This document shows, piece by piece, positions 12,630 through 23,886 of a stretch of 64,000 nt of DNA. The notes below the pieces were generated by a model. That model was not told where the DNA came from. It searched no databases and worked only from the letters and a program-made list of their open reading frames with translations. Position numbers and translations under genes: made by a program. Each line of letters starts with the position of its first letter. Within the stretch, counting starts at the first letter, position 1. The DNA comes from Marchantia polymorpha subsp. ruderalis. Its lineage: Eukaryota > Streptophyta > Marchantiopsida > Marchantiales > Marchantiaceae. The DNA lies in contig AP031359.1 in NCBI GenBank assembly GCA_037833965.1, forward strand, positions 4,026,001 to 4,090,000, read 5' to 3'.

Positions 12630-13087
12630 TTATTCATTCTGACCTCCTAGGAATCTCAACCGCCTGAGATGAACTACTCTTAGGTACGGTGCCATCTGAC
12701 GTAGTAGTTACAACGTCCTTTGAGCTTCTGTCGGCTCCTAACCTATGCAACACATTTAGAATCTCTAACTTTGCATTCTCTTGCGTCTCTATCAATCCCT
12801 CAGAAAAAGAATTAACTAGTTCTACTAACTGCTTCTGCTCCGCTCGTCTTTGCACTCATCAAACGTCGCTCCAGCGAATCTAGCTTCAACCACCTAACCG
12901 ATTGCAATTCCTACAATGCAAATCCACGCAGGCACTTCTCAACTCGCACTCGTAATTTGTTGATCGTCTCGTCCCGTAATTGACGGTGGGCCGCGTCTGC
13001 CTTTTCCGCTCTCCTCTGCGACTCTTCCAATCTCAGAGCAACTCTCTTCCACTGCTCATGTAACCGTCTGCATTGTTCTGATGAGGT
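12630..13087 (-). pseudogene. C-terminal fragment of a second LTR ORF
   Basis: Minus-strand reading gives a coiled-coil stretch (RRLHEQWKRVALRLEES), then LRVRVEKCLRGFAL, then the family's C-terminal block LEILNVLHRLGADRSSKD, ending near 12635. The AATAAA and CCAAGG hairpin follow at 12603-12640. The fragment begins abruptly at about 13087, where the 3' untranslated part of the neighbouring LTR ORF joins. It belongs to the same subfamily as the C-termini at 21815-22156 and 43.1-43.4 kb. Confidence 0.7.
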
Positions 13088-13274
13088 AATACAACGGTGA
13101 CAGAACAAAAGACACAAACGCGTAGAGCAAAACGACATTCTGAACTGAACTAAAAAAACTAGAAAATCCCCCGAAGCCAGAGCTTCGGTCTCTATTATAC
13201 AACCTAAGGTCCTAAGTAGCTAATCCTACTATCCTCGACTATGCCTTCTATGAGTCGGCCGGCGAACCACTAAT

Positions 13275-15640
13275 TCTCTACCACTCATCCGCTTGCCTAC
13301 GCAGTCCTAGCCGCCTTAACACCTCGGTCACCTCAGCCTCTAGGTTCGGAATAGCCTCCCGCGACCTGGACAGAAACAACTCCAACCGCTTCGCAACTTG
13401 CCGCCAACTTCGCCCATCGCCTGACATCAAGGTAGTCGCGCGCATCTTGAGTTCGCGCAACATCACTCTCTCTCGTGTCGCAATCTCCTAGTGAGCATAT
13501 CTCCTCAGACATCGGTCAACAAGCACAACTAATTCTTCTCGCGTGCGATCTGCCGCGCGCCGGTTGTGGTAATTCTCCTCGGCTAATTATACTTCCGCCG
13601 CCGCCCGCTGCGCCTTCAATTCTTTGCACTGCAAAAGCAGTCTCCCAAGCAGCTCCTCATCCGCCCTCCTTGCAGCCTCGCTCTCCTCTAACGCTCGCGT
13701 CTTTTGCACGAGCTCCTCTGTTAGATTGCCGATTTGAACCTAATCGTCACTTAAGTCCGTATGGACCTTCGCACAAAGCTCATTAAATTCGCGCTGCGCA
13801 CGCTCCACCATCTCGTCTCGCAGCTTAAGCGGCGCCTTCTGCAATTTCCGTGTTAAGGCCCATTGATCTTGCAGAAAGGTGTAACGCTCCTCCAAATTCC
13901 GATACTTTTGGTCCTGGGCAATCAATGCAGGATTCGCCGCCACTTTGGTCCACGTCCAATTTCGGACTAGCTCGACGTAGGATCCACCTTGGCGGGGATC
14001 CCCGTACTTGGTCACTTTACGATCAAGGTACCGGAGTAGCGGTACCACTTGCTCACAGTGCACTCCGGTTGGCGTACCTCACACCGACTGCATCTCTTCT
14101 TCCTCCAAAGGCGTCTATTCTTCTGACTCCAGGATCTCTTTCGCTGCCAAAATCTTGGGTGATTCCCTAGCGCTAGGCCTCGCAGCCTCCTCTGCCGCCG
14201 CCTCCACTCCATGTCTTGCTAACATCTCCAGCGGAGTTGGAGAACCTACCCAAGTTGGCCGTGCTAAGTCCTCCCTCTCTGGTTCCGCCGAAGGCAACTC
14301 GTTTAATCCTTCCGTAGAAGGCACACATGTTCCCGCATTCCTGTCTTCGTCCTCCCTGCCCTCCGGCGTAGGATTGTTCTCTGAGGGTCTCTACATCAAA
14401 GGCGCCTTCTCCAAAGGCACTTGCTTTGAAGGCAAGAGCGTCTCTTGCGCAGACACTCTTGCCGTCGCCGCAAGCCAATCTTTTTGGTTTGAAGGCCTAA
14501 GTTCTTCCTCCGAAGGCACATGTGCCTTTGGCGTAGGAAGTTCAGTCGGCCTTCCAAGAACTTCTGTACCCCCATCCTCGTCCTCCGATGAAGGCAATCC
14601 CTCCGCAATTGCAGCTCGTCCCGTATCAGCGCTACTCCCTGTGGTCAAAAGCAACTTGTGAGCCTTCTGCTTGGGTCGGGATTGCTCGTTGGTTGCCCGA
14701 CGCCTCACAAGGACGGCGAGCGATTCTCGTCGTCTCGCTTTGTCCATTTCGCAAAACTTCCGCTTCCTTGATGCCCGCGCACCTCGTCGCTCTTCCTCTG
14801 CTCTTGGTCGACCCAGCGGTGTGAATGTGGGAACTTAGTCGTGGTCTATATCAACCTCGACGTTCTTCACAAACTTTCACAGATTCATCCGAGATAGCAA
14901 GGAAAATTGTTTCTTTTCCTCCGCCGTCAGATATCCCATCGATTGATAGAAATTAATCAAGAACGGAGAAAGGTGATAAACCGATCCCCCCTTCTCCTCA
15001 CCCGCAAGCTGCCGCGTCGCCTTCCACAAAATACGAGCCCAATGAATTGGCGTACCCGCCAGCGCCAGCTCCACAAGTCCCACTTGCCAAAATGTCATAT
15101 ATGAAGTTCTATGTGGCTGCAAAATCTGAAAAATCGCCATCGCGACATTCCATCATTTCTTATCGATGTAATCACGGGTCCTATACCCATTCTTACGCGA
15201 GCGTTGATTCTTGAAAAGGGCGTCGAAGGTTGACTCTTCCTCTTTCGTGAGCTGAACACTTTTGCTATCGAACAAGAGATCACCCTCGGACTCCGCGCAT
15301 CGTCCCAAAACTTGCTCCCTGTCTCTTACTTGCCATCTCTCCGGGTGCGATCGATATCCTCTCGAGTTCTGCCCCTTCTCGCGCTGCCAATCCTTGACCA
15401 TTGCCGGACATACCCAATTCCATCCCCACAAGAGGAAATCGAGTTTCACTGCTTGCAATTTGACTAGAAACGTCCAAAATCCAATTTGCGGCACCCTCAG
15501 CGGTATCATCCTCATAATCGCGGACTTGCCCATTGAATTCTTCCTGATCCCTGCTTGCTCATACTGTCACTGCGCGTCGATGGTTCGAGTAGGCGCAAAG
15601 TCAATAATGCGGAAGTAGACTCCCTCTCTGTCCATTAAGA
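13275..15640 (-). pseudogene. Family 2 LTR ORF, near-complete copy with frameshifts
   Basis: The unrecognised N-terminal domain is read at 15533-15153 (MRMIPLRVPQIGFWTFLV, KLDFLLWGWNWV, LTKEEESTFDALF) and 15140-14877 (SYMTFWQVGLVELALAG, FLINFYQSMGYLTAEE). A low-complexity linker built partly from GCCGAAGGC follows (14.75-14.1 kb). Next come the conserved VVPLLRYLDRKVTKYGDP block at 14063 and a coiled coil, and the C-terminus with LFLSRSREAIPNLEAEVTEVLRRLG ends at 13278. The AATAAA-like and CCGAAGC hairpin region lies at 13160-13200. Several frame changes break the gene. The architecture is globular head, disordered linker, coiled-coil tail. I do not recognise the head domain. Confidence 0.7.
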
Positions 15641-16017
15641 ATCGTCAAGATCGACATTCGGACTCGGCAACGAGCCGCTTGAATGCCGTTCCCGCGATGA
15701 TGGGTAACTGCATGCTTTCCACGCGCGACTTCACGCCCCGCCGTCGCACAGATTCCCACACTCGTACATCAACATTCATAATAACTCCGACTTTCTCCGG
15801 AGGAGACCTTCTTCCGCGAAGGCGCTAGCGACGAAGGCCGAAGTAAGGCCTTCGCAGCAAAGCCCTAAAGCCTGAACCGCCTCCGCCGAAGGGACCCTTC
15901 CTGCCTTCGGAGGAAGCTCTTCCTTCCTACACACTATCGTTTCTTATTTACTTCTTCTTGTTATTATTCAAAAAATGCTTTATTTCCGAAAAAAACAAAA
16001 AAATCTGTACCACCACA

Positions 16018-18177
16018 GTCAACTCGGATATGGAAGGCGAATAACGGAGCTCATCTCAACAGAGAAGAAAGCGGTCTTGAGGTCGGCAAGACTCACAGCC
16101 GAGAAAGAAACGATGATTCGTTGAGGCTGCAATAGCAGAGAAACGGTTGTAGCGCACCGTCCTCATTGTGATGCGATCACCCCGACTTTCGGGCCCGGTC
16201 GAAGATGAAGGCCAGGAGGTTGATTCTGGAAGAAGATAGCAGCCTAGAGAGTAGGAGGACAGCGAGGAAGGAATGTCCTGGGCAAGAAGCGAGGCAAGCG
16301 GAGAAAGCGGCCAAGGAGAAGGAAGAGACGATAAGGAAGAAGCTCTTTCCTGCAGAAGACCGGTCGACTCCTGTCGAACAGTCGCGGGCTTCAAGGAGAG
16401 ATAAGGGGAAATCAATCTTGACTGAGGATGTTCCCTTGAGGCGGAGAGATGTCCCTGTGGAGAGTACTTGGACTGAGGAACCTCGGGACTAGGCCGCTGA
16501 GGTATTGACGGTGTCCTCAGATATTGAGGAGGACCTAGTGGCATTGGAGGTAGTTGCGGCAAAGGCCGTGGAAGACCTAGCAGCAGCCAAAAGTGGACCG
16601 CAGAAGGTGATTTCACCTCGGACCTCCACGGACACAGTCATATTGGAGACGGGTGAGGAACCCTCAGCGGATGAGACACAGTCGCCAATGTTGAGTGCCG
16701 CCAACGTGTTGAGTGTGCAGGTACTTCCGTTGCTCCAGTACCTCGACCGGAAGCGGGAGAAGTACTAAGAGGGCAACCCCAGTGAAACCTATATGGAAAT
16801 AGTGCGCAATCGAACGCAGATTAAGAGGGAGTTGGCAGTTGAGCTCGCCGCTAAGGAACAAAGGAGTCAGCCAACAGAAGCGAAGTACCAAGCACTTAAG
16901 AGGAAGTTGTCTGAGGAAGTTGAGAAGCAACAGAAGGCGGAACAAGTCGGTGACAGTCTTTGTGAGGATGTGGAGAGGGCCAAGTGCGCCAGCGTGGACC
17001 TTTTGAAGAGGCTAGAGGCCTGTAGAACCGCGTACAATACTGAGTCATTAAAGGTAGATGAGTTGCATGCTGCCGCGGAGGAGAAGAAGGGAGAGTACCA
17101 ATCCGAGTTGGCGGTGAGGGCGAAGAAGCTAACCGAGTACGAAGCTGCACGGATTTTGAAGCTGGAGTTAATCAAGAAACTAGAAGCGCAATGTGGCAAA
17201 TTGAGGACGCAACCGTCGCAAGTTGAGGAGCAGTTATGCGAGGTGAAAGCAAAATTGATGGAGGCCGAGGGGAAGAATCGGCAGTTATTAGAAGAGACGC
17301 GTGAAGCCTTAACTACAAGAGTGAAGCGATGTTTGCGCAGGTACGTGTTGTGGTAGATCAAATCTCACAACGGGCTTTGGTTACACGAGATTGAGCACCG
17401 TGCAGCCAAATTGATAGCGAGAAGCGGGCGAAGGCAACGTTGGTTATCCAAGAAGCTAGAGTCGTATCTTACTAGATCGCGAGATGCGGTAGCAAATCTA
17501 GAGGTAGAATTAGTAAACGTTTTAAAAAGATTAGGTTTAGAGTGGAGGTTAGGGGGAGCGGTAACTGCCGACTCCGGAGGCGTAGGACCTGTTTGCGGCT
17601 CGCACCGCAGCCGATGACAATTTTTGGTAGTTAGGAATAAAGTAGTCCAAGGCGTTGGCCTTGGGGGGTCTTTTCTTAATTTAGTTTCTCAGTTTGGACT
17701 TCTGTATTCTCTGCGCGTTTTGTGAGTTGAGTGTGTTGTTCACAGCATAAGAGTGACTTCCGTTTGACGAAGGTACCGCATCCAAAGTAGGAGCCCCAAT
17801 TTGAATGTTATGAAATAGCGTCTAGCTAGTGACAGGATTTAAGCACATTCGTAATTGGCCGCTAGCTACAGGTCCTCTAAGTGTACTACTTGGGAAATTT
17901 CCCCCCTGAACCTTAAGTTGAGGTCCTGATCGACCTCTGAGTTTTGCATTTACTTGTTTCAGGTGTGTTGGTGTGTATTACGCTGCATTGTGTATACTCC
18001 GAGTGATCTCCGAGTCGAACACCTACAGTTTTTTCTAGGAGTGACAGTAGCCTGAGAATTCAAACTCTTCAATAGACTGTTAAGAACGTGACAATCGGTA
18101 CTCTTTGTGTTGTTTCTGTTCTCGTGGGATCAAATCTTTACCATTATGCTCCATTTCGATATTTATCTGTCATTACA
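16018..18177 (+). mobile_element. Family 2 LTR, 3' two-thirds (plus), with ORF C-terminal half
   Basis: The LTR ORF is entered in mid-linker at 16205. The conserved block VLPLLQYLDRKREKY is at 16722-16768. A long clean coiled coil occupies 16793-17356 and ends in VKRCLRRYVLW, and the last block (YLTRSRDAVANLEVELVNVLKRLG) runs to about 17617. AATAAA with the CCAAGGC hairpin lies at 17634-17675, followed by the untranslated part up to the LTR end CTGTCATTACA at 18177. The N-terminal domain and LTR start are missing. It abuts the start of the neighbouring minus-strand LTR exactly at 16017/16018. No function is known; the best-preserved coiled coil in the window is here. Confidence 0.75.
17634..17680 (+). 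terminator. Poly(A) signal with conserved hairpin at LTR ORF 3' end
   Basis: AATAAA is followed within a few bases by CCAAGGCGTTGGCCTTGG and a G/T-rich run. The same arrangement occurs after the LTR ORFs near 12620, 13180, 21710, 21800, 24415, 40830, 46785, 53775 and 61010. Stems vary together (CCAAGGC with GCCTTGG, CCGAAGC with GCTTCGG), which supports an RNA hairpin next to the cleavage/polyadenylation site. Confidence 0.55.
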
Positions 18178-18313
18178 AACGTGGTTTTTTAAGTATTTTC
18201 TTTACTTAGGGGGGCCCTTCCAGTGTATCCGGATACAACGACAAGGTATTTTTCATCACATAAGAGTGTTATTGGTGTAATTGGTGTAATGTAACAAGTC
18301 TTGACACACCTTC
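18178..18313. other. Short spacer between LTR end and gag fragment
   Basis: This unassigned sequence contains a small tandem TTGGTGTAA duplication near 18275. I see no ORF or transposon terminus here. Confidence 0.5.
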
Positions 18314-20700
18314 GATAACAAAAACGACTTGGGAAGTCTAGCCTGTCGTCCACCCTCACCTCTCTAAGGGTCCAACTCCACGGTCGCTCCGCGTGGCTCT
18401 AAAGCGCGCACACCACCTCTAGTCACTGCAACCGATTCCTCTACCTGCGCGGCACTCGCCAAATAGGAGTAATCCTCTTCCTCGTAATAGGTGGAAGTGC
18501 TTGCCCTAGAACTCGCCATAGCAGCGAGCCTCTGCTCTGCCTGCTCAATCCGGGCAGCCATAGCGCTCTCTGTGGCTGAAGTAGCACTTGTTGCGGTGCA
18601 TCCAAGCGCACCGGCACCTCGACCATCTCTACCACCACGGCCATCTCGGCCTCGTGGAGCATCACAGCCACAACCTCTACCTCCAGATGTCAACTCTGGG
18701 TGGAGATCAAAGCACCAATCTTGAGGATGACCTGCTCGACCACAGTTGTCACACACAACCTGTGATGACTAGGGTCTGGCATGTGAACTCCGTCCTCCAG
18801 CCTCCTGGGGACAATTCCTCCGTAGATGGTCACCTCCACATGTCCAACATGTTGGTCCCCGCTGCTAACTAGCAAATGATGGCACTGGTGCACTTATCTC
18901 TGTCTCTCTAGGAGCTTACTGATGTCGTGTCTGCGCTCCACGACCTCCACTGCTACCACTACCAATGAGTCAACACTATGTTATGCTTTGCGGCACACGA
19001 GAGGTAGCGGTCGTGTCTCTAGCGAATGAAGATATCACCACTCTCTCCTCCACTATGTTAAGCTCAATTTTCTCATAAAGAGCAAACACATAGGCCAATG
19101 TGGGTGACGCATCGTTCAAAAGAGTAGCATCACGAACTCTCCGCCGTAGCTCTCTATGCAGAATCCTGTACCAATACTAGACAGCCCGTGCCTCAGTCAC
19201 ACCATGAGCAACTGAGATCAACCGCCGCATACGAGTGTATGCCTCCCAAAAACTCTCACCAGTCTTTCGCTCAAACTCCTGGAGACTCCTCAACTTCTCC
19301 GTCCTCACCCCTTGATAGTTCTTCCTACACCTCTTGAAGAACTTAGGAATGAGGCTAAACGAAGGTATGCCACTAGTATCTCCACTCATGCTGCCACTTG
19401 CAATGCTAACAGAACCGCTAATAGTACTTGCACCATTTGCTCCACAGGTATCCTCGATGATGCTACGATTCGCACCTCCACTAGTAACAACACCACCCCA
19501 GGTAATAGACATGTAGTTTGAAGATCAATGACGCCTCCATGCGTCAATCTGCACAGCATAGTCTCTCCCAAACTCGTGGTAATCATCCATGGAAGTTCCC
19601 TCAAGATGCTGAAACAACCCCTTCCATGCAAAGAAGGGTGTAAACAACGTGGGGTTACGCAAAAATTGCATATCACACCACGTATCAAACTCCTGGATGA
19701 GGTCATCCAACTCAATGGTGCCCATTGCACCAGAGTACCGTTGTGGGCTCTTCATGGCCCTGTACATCTTGTCCATATCTTGAATCAACGAATGTGAAAC
19801 ACTAGATAATATCACCACGGAAGCTCCGTTGTGCCTCTACAACCACTGATGAGCTAGGTAGAGGTAGTCGATATCTCAACCCAATCCGCGTTAATCCTCC
19901 ACGGTCCTCAACGGATACACCGAACTGCTCTTTGACAACCAATTAGCACCACTGCCAACTCTTCACTTGACCTCGTCCCCGCATCAACCTACTCTAGCCC
20001 TACTAGCTATGGGTATGGGCAATCTAACCTGTCATCACCGTAAGAAGGATCTCACGGTCCATTGGTTATCACTCCAGTCTCACCGTGAAAGAAACAAAGA
20101 TAGGCCGGTCGGTGATCAAGTCTAGCCGCACTATTGACAGCACACAGGAGTAAAACTACTCCTAAAAACCAACGTCAATTCATACATGGGCGCGCAACAA
20201 GAAGCAAGACTGGAGAGGGTTCAAACACAAGCAAACAGCTAGCAACGACTCTCCAGCCAAAATGAAACACAGCACAGAACAACACAACACACGAGACATC
20301 GCCTCGCATCACGACCCCAAGTTGAACTTCATCGCCTCCTATCATCCTCCACCTCCCGAGCCTGCAACGCTATCTCGCTCATCCCGTCGCAAAGATGATA
20401 TCCACGCCGAATTGTCTTGTACTTCACCTCATAACTCCACTCACACTTCAACTATGGGCAAAGAATATAAAGAAAGGCCTATATACCCTAACCGTTTTCC
20501 ATAAAAAAGTAATAATGATAAATCCATTATTTTCACAACTGAGAATTAGTAATAAATGAAACTGAGTGCAAATTTTCAATCTCTTTAAAATACTCCTCTT
20601 CTTCCTTGTGAAATCTTTTTTTGGTCTTTTTTTTTAACCAAGAGAAGCAGTCTTTTACAAGTTGAATGAGTACATCATACGCTGTCCTAAAACTATGCAA
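18314..20700 (-). pseudogene. Family 1 gag-only fragment, copy C
   Basis: Homology to copies A and B starts abruptly at about 18314 and covers the post-knuckle region, the CCHC knuckle, gag and part of the 5' leader. Clear pieces are DLIQEFDTWCDMQFLRNP and FFAWKGLFQHLEG (19525-19818), FFKRCRKNYQGVRTEKLRS (19177-19512), and the knuckle CDNCGRAGHPQDWC (18690-18756). Stops interrupt it, including TAG just before the first knuckle (about 18869), which copy B shares. Pol is absent. The leader carries TATATA on either strand near 20480 and an AT-rich tail. No terminal repeat is visible. Confidence 0.75.
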
Positions 20701-21175
20701 AGTAATTAAAATCACTTCTCAAAATCCCTGTCAAAGATCTGCGTAGGCAAGGAACATAAACAACAAAGTAACCGAAGTTTTCTCCTCCCACCGCAGAATA
20801 ATCAAGGAACTTCTCTTCTACCTATCCTTCTCTAAATATTATTGAATCTTCACAAGACTAGTTATAAATAGGTCAATTACTACTCTCAAAAAAATCTGTA
20901 CCTCCGATTTTCCACGGATCTTCAAAAGGGCAAGAATAACACAACCGGCCAGACGAGCACAATTGGTGTCAAGCTTGCTACTCTATTGCCAAAGTACCCA
21001 CAACAATCCAAATTCAAAGAACCATCAGATCCGACTTTGGTGATCCACGAATGACGTAGGCAGAAAAGTCAACCGCAGTCATTGTAGGTCACTCCACAAG
21101 CCAGCCCCTTAGACTACCGCCCACGTTGTTACAGTTGACGCAAAACCACCTTCCCGACCTCCAACAAACAAACAC
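20701..21175. other. Unassigned sequence upstream of gag fragment C
   Basis: No ORF or known terminus is visible. It may be the rest of the Family 1 leader, which is poorly conserved between copies, or older flanking DNA. It ends where a Family 2 LTR terminus (TGTAATGA) begins at 21176. Confidence 0.4.
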
Positions 21176-21449
21176 TGTAATGAGAGATAGATATCAAAAT
21201 GGAGCATAATGGTAAAGATCTAATCCCACGAGCACAGAAACAACACAATGAGTACCGATTGTCACATTCTTAACAGTCTATTGAGGAGTTTGAATTCTCA
21301 GGCTATTGTCACTCCCAGAAGTACTGCAGGTGTTTGCCTTGGAGGTCACTTGAAGGACTCACAATACAGCGTAAATCACACACACACATACACCTGAAAC
21401 AAGTAATTGCAAAACTCAGAGGTCAATCAAGACCTCAATTTAAGATTCA

Positions 21450-21463
21450 GGGGGGGGGGGGGG
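21450..21463. repeat. G14 homopolymer in LTR
   Basis: Fourteen consecutive G occur where sister LTRs have only about four to six G before AATTTCCC. It is either a real expansion or an assembly/sequencing artefact. Confidence 0.9.
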
Positions 21464-21814
21464 AATTTCCCAAGGAGTACACTTAGAGGACCTGCAAGCA
21501 GCGGCCAATTACGAATTTGCTTAAATCCTGTTACTAGCCAAAATGCTATTTCTAAACATTTGAATTGGGGCTCCTACTTCGGATGCGGTACCTTCGTCAA
21601 ACAGAACTACCTCTCACGCGGTGACCAACACACTCAACTTAGAAACGCGCAGAGAATACAGAAGTTCAAAACTGAGAAACTAAATTGAGAAAAGACCCCC
21701 AAGGCCAAGGCCTTGGACTACTTTATTCCTACCAAAAACTGTCACCTGCTCTGGTGCGAGCAGCGAACAGGTATAGGAAAGACCCCCCAAGGAAAGATCC
21801 TTGGATCTCTTTAT

Positions 21815-23881
21815 TCATTCTAATCTCCTAGGAATCTCAACCGCCTGAGATGAACTACTCTCAAGTGCGGTGCCATCCGACGTAGCGGTAACAGCGTCTT
21901 TTGAGCTTCTGTCGGCTTCTAACCTACGCAAAACGTTTACAATCTCTAACTCTACATTCTTTTGCGCCTCTATCAATTCCTCAGAAAAAGAATTAACTAG
22001 TTCTACTAACTGTTTGTGCCCTGCGGATCCGCTGGTCTTTGCACTCATCAGACGTCGCTCCAGTGAATCCAACTTCAGCCACTTAACTGATTGTAATTTC
22101 CACATTGCAAATCCACGCAGACACTTCTCAACTCGCACTCGTAATACGTCAGTCATCTCATCCCGCTACTGGCGGTGTGCCGCCTCTGCCCTTTCCGCTC
22201 TCCTCTACGACTCTTCTTATCTCAGAGTAGCTCTCTTCAACTGCTCCTGTAAATGTCCGCATTTCGATTTGACCCTCAACGTACATTCGACCTTCAAAGA
22301 TCTGGCCGCTTCACAATCTGCCAATTTCTTGGCCCAATCCGTCAATTCAATTTTGTGCTTCCGGAGTTCCCCCGCCAGACTTGCCGTAAGCTCCTTCGCG
22401 CGTTTAAACTCCTTGTCACGATCATTCATGAGCTCCGCGATCCTACTCTGAAGTTCTTCTTGCTCCGTCTTTGTCGCATCAATTTATCACCGAAGATCTT
22501 TGGCGATCTGTGCTTCTTCGGGCTCTTCGCCCTTCCGCCTTAGCTAACTCTTTGGCGTGCAACTGATCACGTTTCCCTGTAGCCACAATCAATTTCTCCA
22601 CACGTTGCACTTCCGCGGCGTAGGCACCCTTGGACGCCTCCAATCTCTCGCACAATCCCACAATTATCTTCTATACATTCTTGTTGGCGGTACGAAGACT
22701 GCTACAATCCTGTTCCAATGTCATGCGAAGATCAGACTCCTTCAACAAGTTCAGTCGTAGGACCTCGCACTCCATCTCCTTTGCCCAAAGTTGGTCTTTT
22801 TGTTCTTGCAATGTTGCCCTCGTGGTCGCACACTCGGCTGTCAAGCTTGCAACTTGTTCCTTCGCGATTGCAGTTGCACTCTCTCTTCATTGCCACTGCC
22901 CTCTTGAGCCCTCAGTTTTATTCCTTACCAACTTCACATAAGATCCAGATTTCCTCTTCGTAATAGACTTTTCCCTCTTCTTGTCCAAGTAATCAATAAA
23001 GCAACTACAAGAAATCAGGGAAGGCAATCTCTAACTCCTTTGGTCTCTCCTCCGAAGTCTTCTCTGCTACCTCAAATTTTACTTCTTCCTCAGGTGATGG
23101 CGACACTGAAATATCAGTGATATCTCCTACCGTCCCGCCGACCTGTGCAACAATCTGCTCAAGTATTTCCTCACTCAACGTGAGCTTCTTCGCTAGCTCT
23201 TCACTTGTTTTTGGTTGAGGTACGTCCTCACTCCCCATAGATCGCGTCTGCTCCGAAGATAAAAAACTTGGACTAGTTGTCTCCGTCCTCTCCTCCAAAG
23301 GTTCCCCTATTACTTCCGTTAGGACTTTAGCTGGTACCGCCGAAGGTGCTCCTTCCAACACTTGAAGAGTAGGCTCGTTATTCTTGTCTTCGTCCGTCGC
23401 CAAAGTTGATGCATCCGTCTTCTCCACACTGCTGTCTGAAAAATCTTACACAATCTTTCTGCAATTTGCTTTCTTCTTCGGCCTAGCTTGAGTTCTTGAC
23501 TGCCTGATTCCCGCTATCTCAGTCTCTGCCATCCGTGATTCCAGTATTGGGTCTTTCTTGTCGTCTGTAAGTATCTTCCGTCTCTTTGTCAATCGCCTTT
23601 CTGGCCGCTCTCATGGCGGAAGAACATCCACCTGTATTGGTCCGCGCGCTATCCTTTGAGGTGGCACTTCAGTTCGAGCATGGTCTTCTTCCTCAGTCTC
23701 CTTGCTGGACTCAATTGCCAAAATTTCCCGTTTCTTGGGAAATCAGTTCTCTTTCTTTGTGAGTAATCCCATCCCCTGATAGAAATTCACTATGTAAGAG
23801 GTTAGGTGATTAACCAATCCTCCCTTCCATCAGGCTCTCGCATTGACCCAAATTAGATTATGAACAATCCTCGCCCAATGT
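21815..23881 (-). pseudogene. LTR ORF, linker to C-terminus (split gene, 3' part)
   Basis: Reading from 23881 down, the head domain resumes in the INFYQGMGLLTKKE region (about 23770). An acidic linker (23005-23427) ends in LEIAFPDFL, and a coiled coil covers 22.9-22.2 kb (for example KELTASLAGELRKHKIELTDW). The C-terminus is at 21815-22156, with CLRGFAMWKLQSVKWLKLD and LEIVNVLRRLEADRSSKDA. Frame changes occur at about 22.7 and 22.2 kb. The missing N-terminal part lies beyond the nested solo LTR, at 27243-27900. The linker and tail resemble the plus-strand ORF at 50747-53731. Confidence 0.7.
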
Positions 23882-23886
23882 ACTCA
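23882..23886. repeat. Target-site duplication ACTCA, left copy
   Basis: It is identical to 27238-27242 and immediately flanks the TG terminus at 23887. Five bases is a usual size for Ty3/gypsy integration. Confidence 0.8.

Larger units (their letters stand above)
12099..16017 (-). mobile_element. Family 2 giant LTR with internal ORF and doubled 3' part
   Basis: The minus-strand start at 16017 is TGTGGTGGTACAG followed by the T-rich TTTTTTTGTTTTTTT signature common to this family. The end at 12099 reads ...TTATTACA. Between them lie a 5' untranslated part rich in GCCTTCGG repeats, a nearly full LTR ORF (about 15640-13275), its AATAAA-hairpin region, a junction at about 13087, and then a second C-terminal ORF piece with its own 3' untranslated part. 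No target duplication is visible (flanks AATTT and GTCAA). It may be one LTR with a duplicated 3' half, or two LTRs fused by deletion. Confidence 0.65.

Noticed and set aside
14008-14661. 217-residue plus-strand Ser-rich ORF
   Set aside because: It is antisense to the linker of the LTR ORF at 13275-15640, and the conserved motifs are on the minus strand.
16056-16616. 186-residue minus-strand Pro/Ser-rich ORF
   Set aside because: It is a shadow of the plus-strand LTR ORF linker, which matches other copies.
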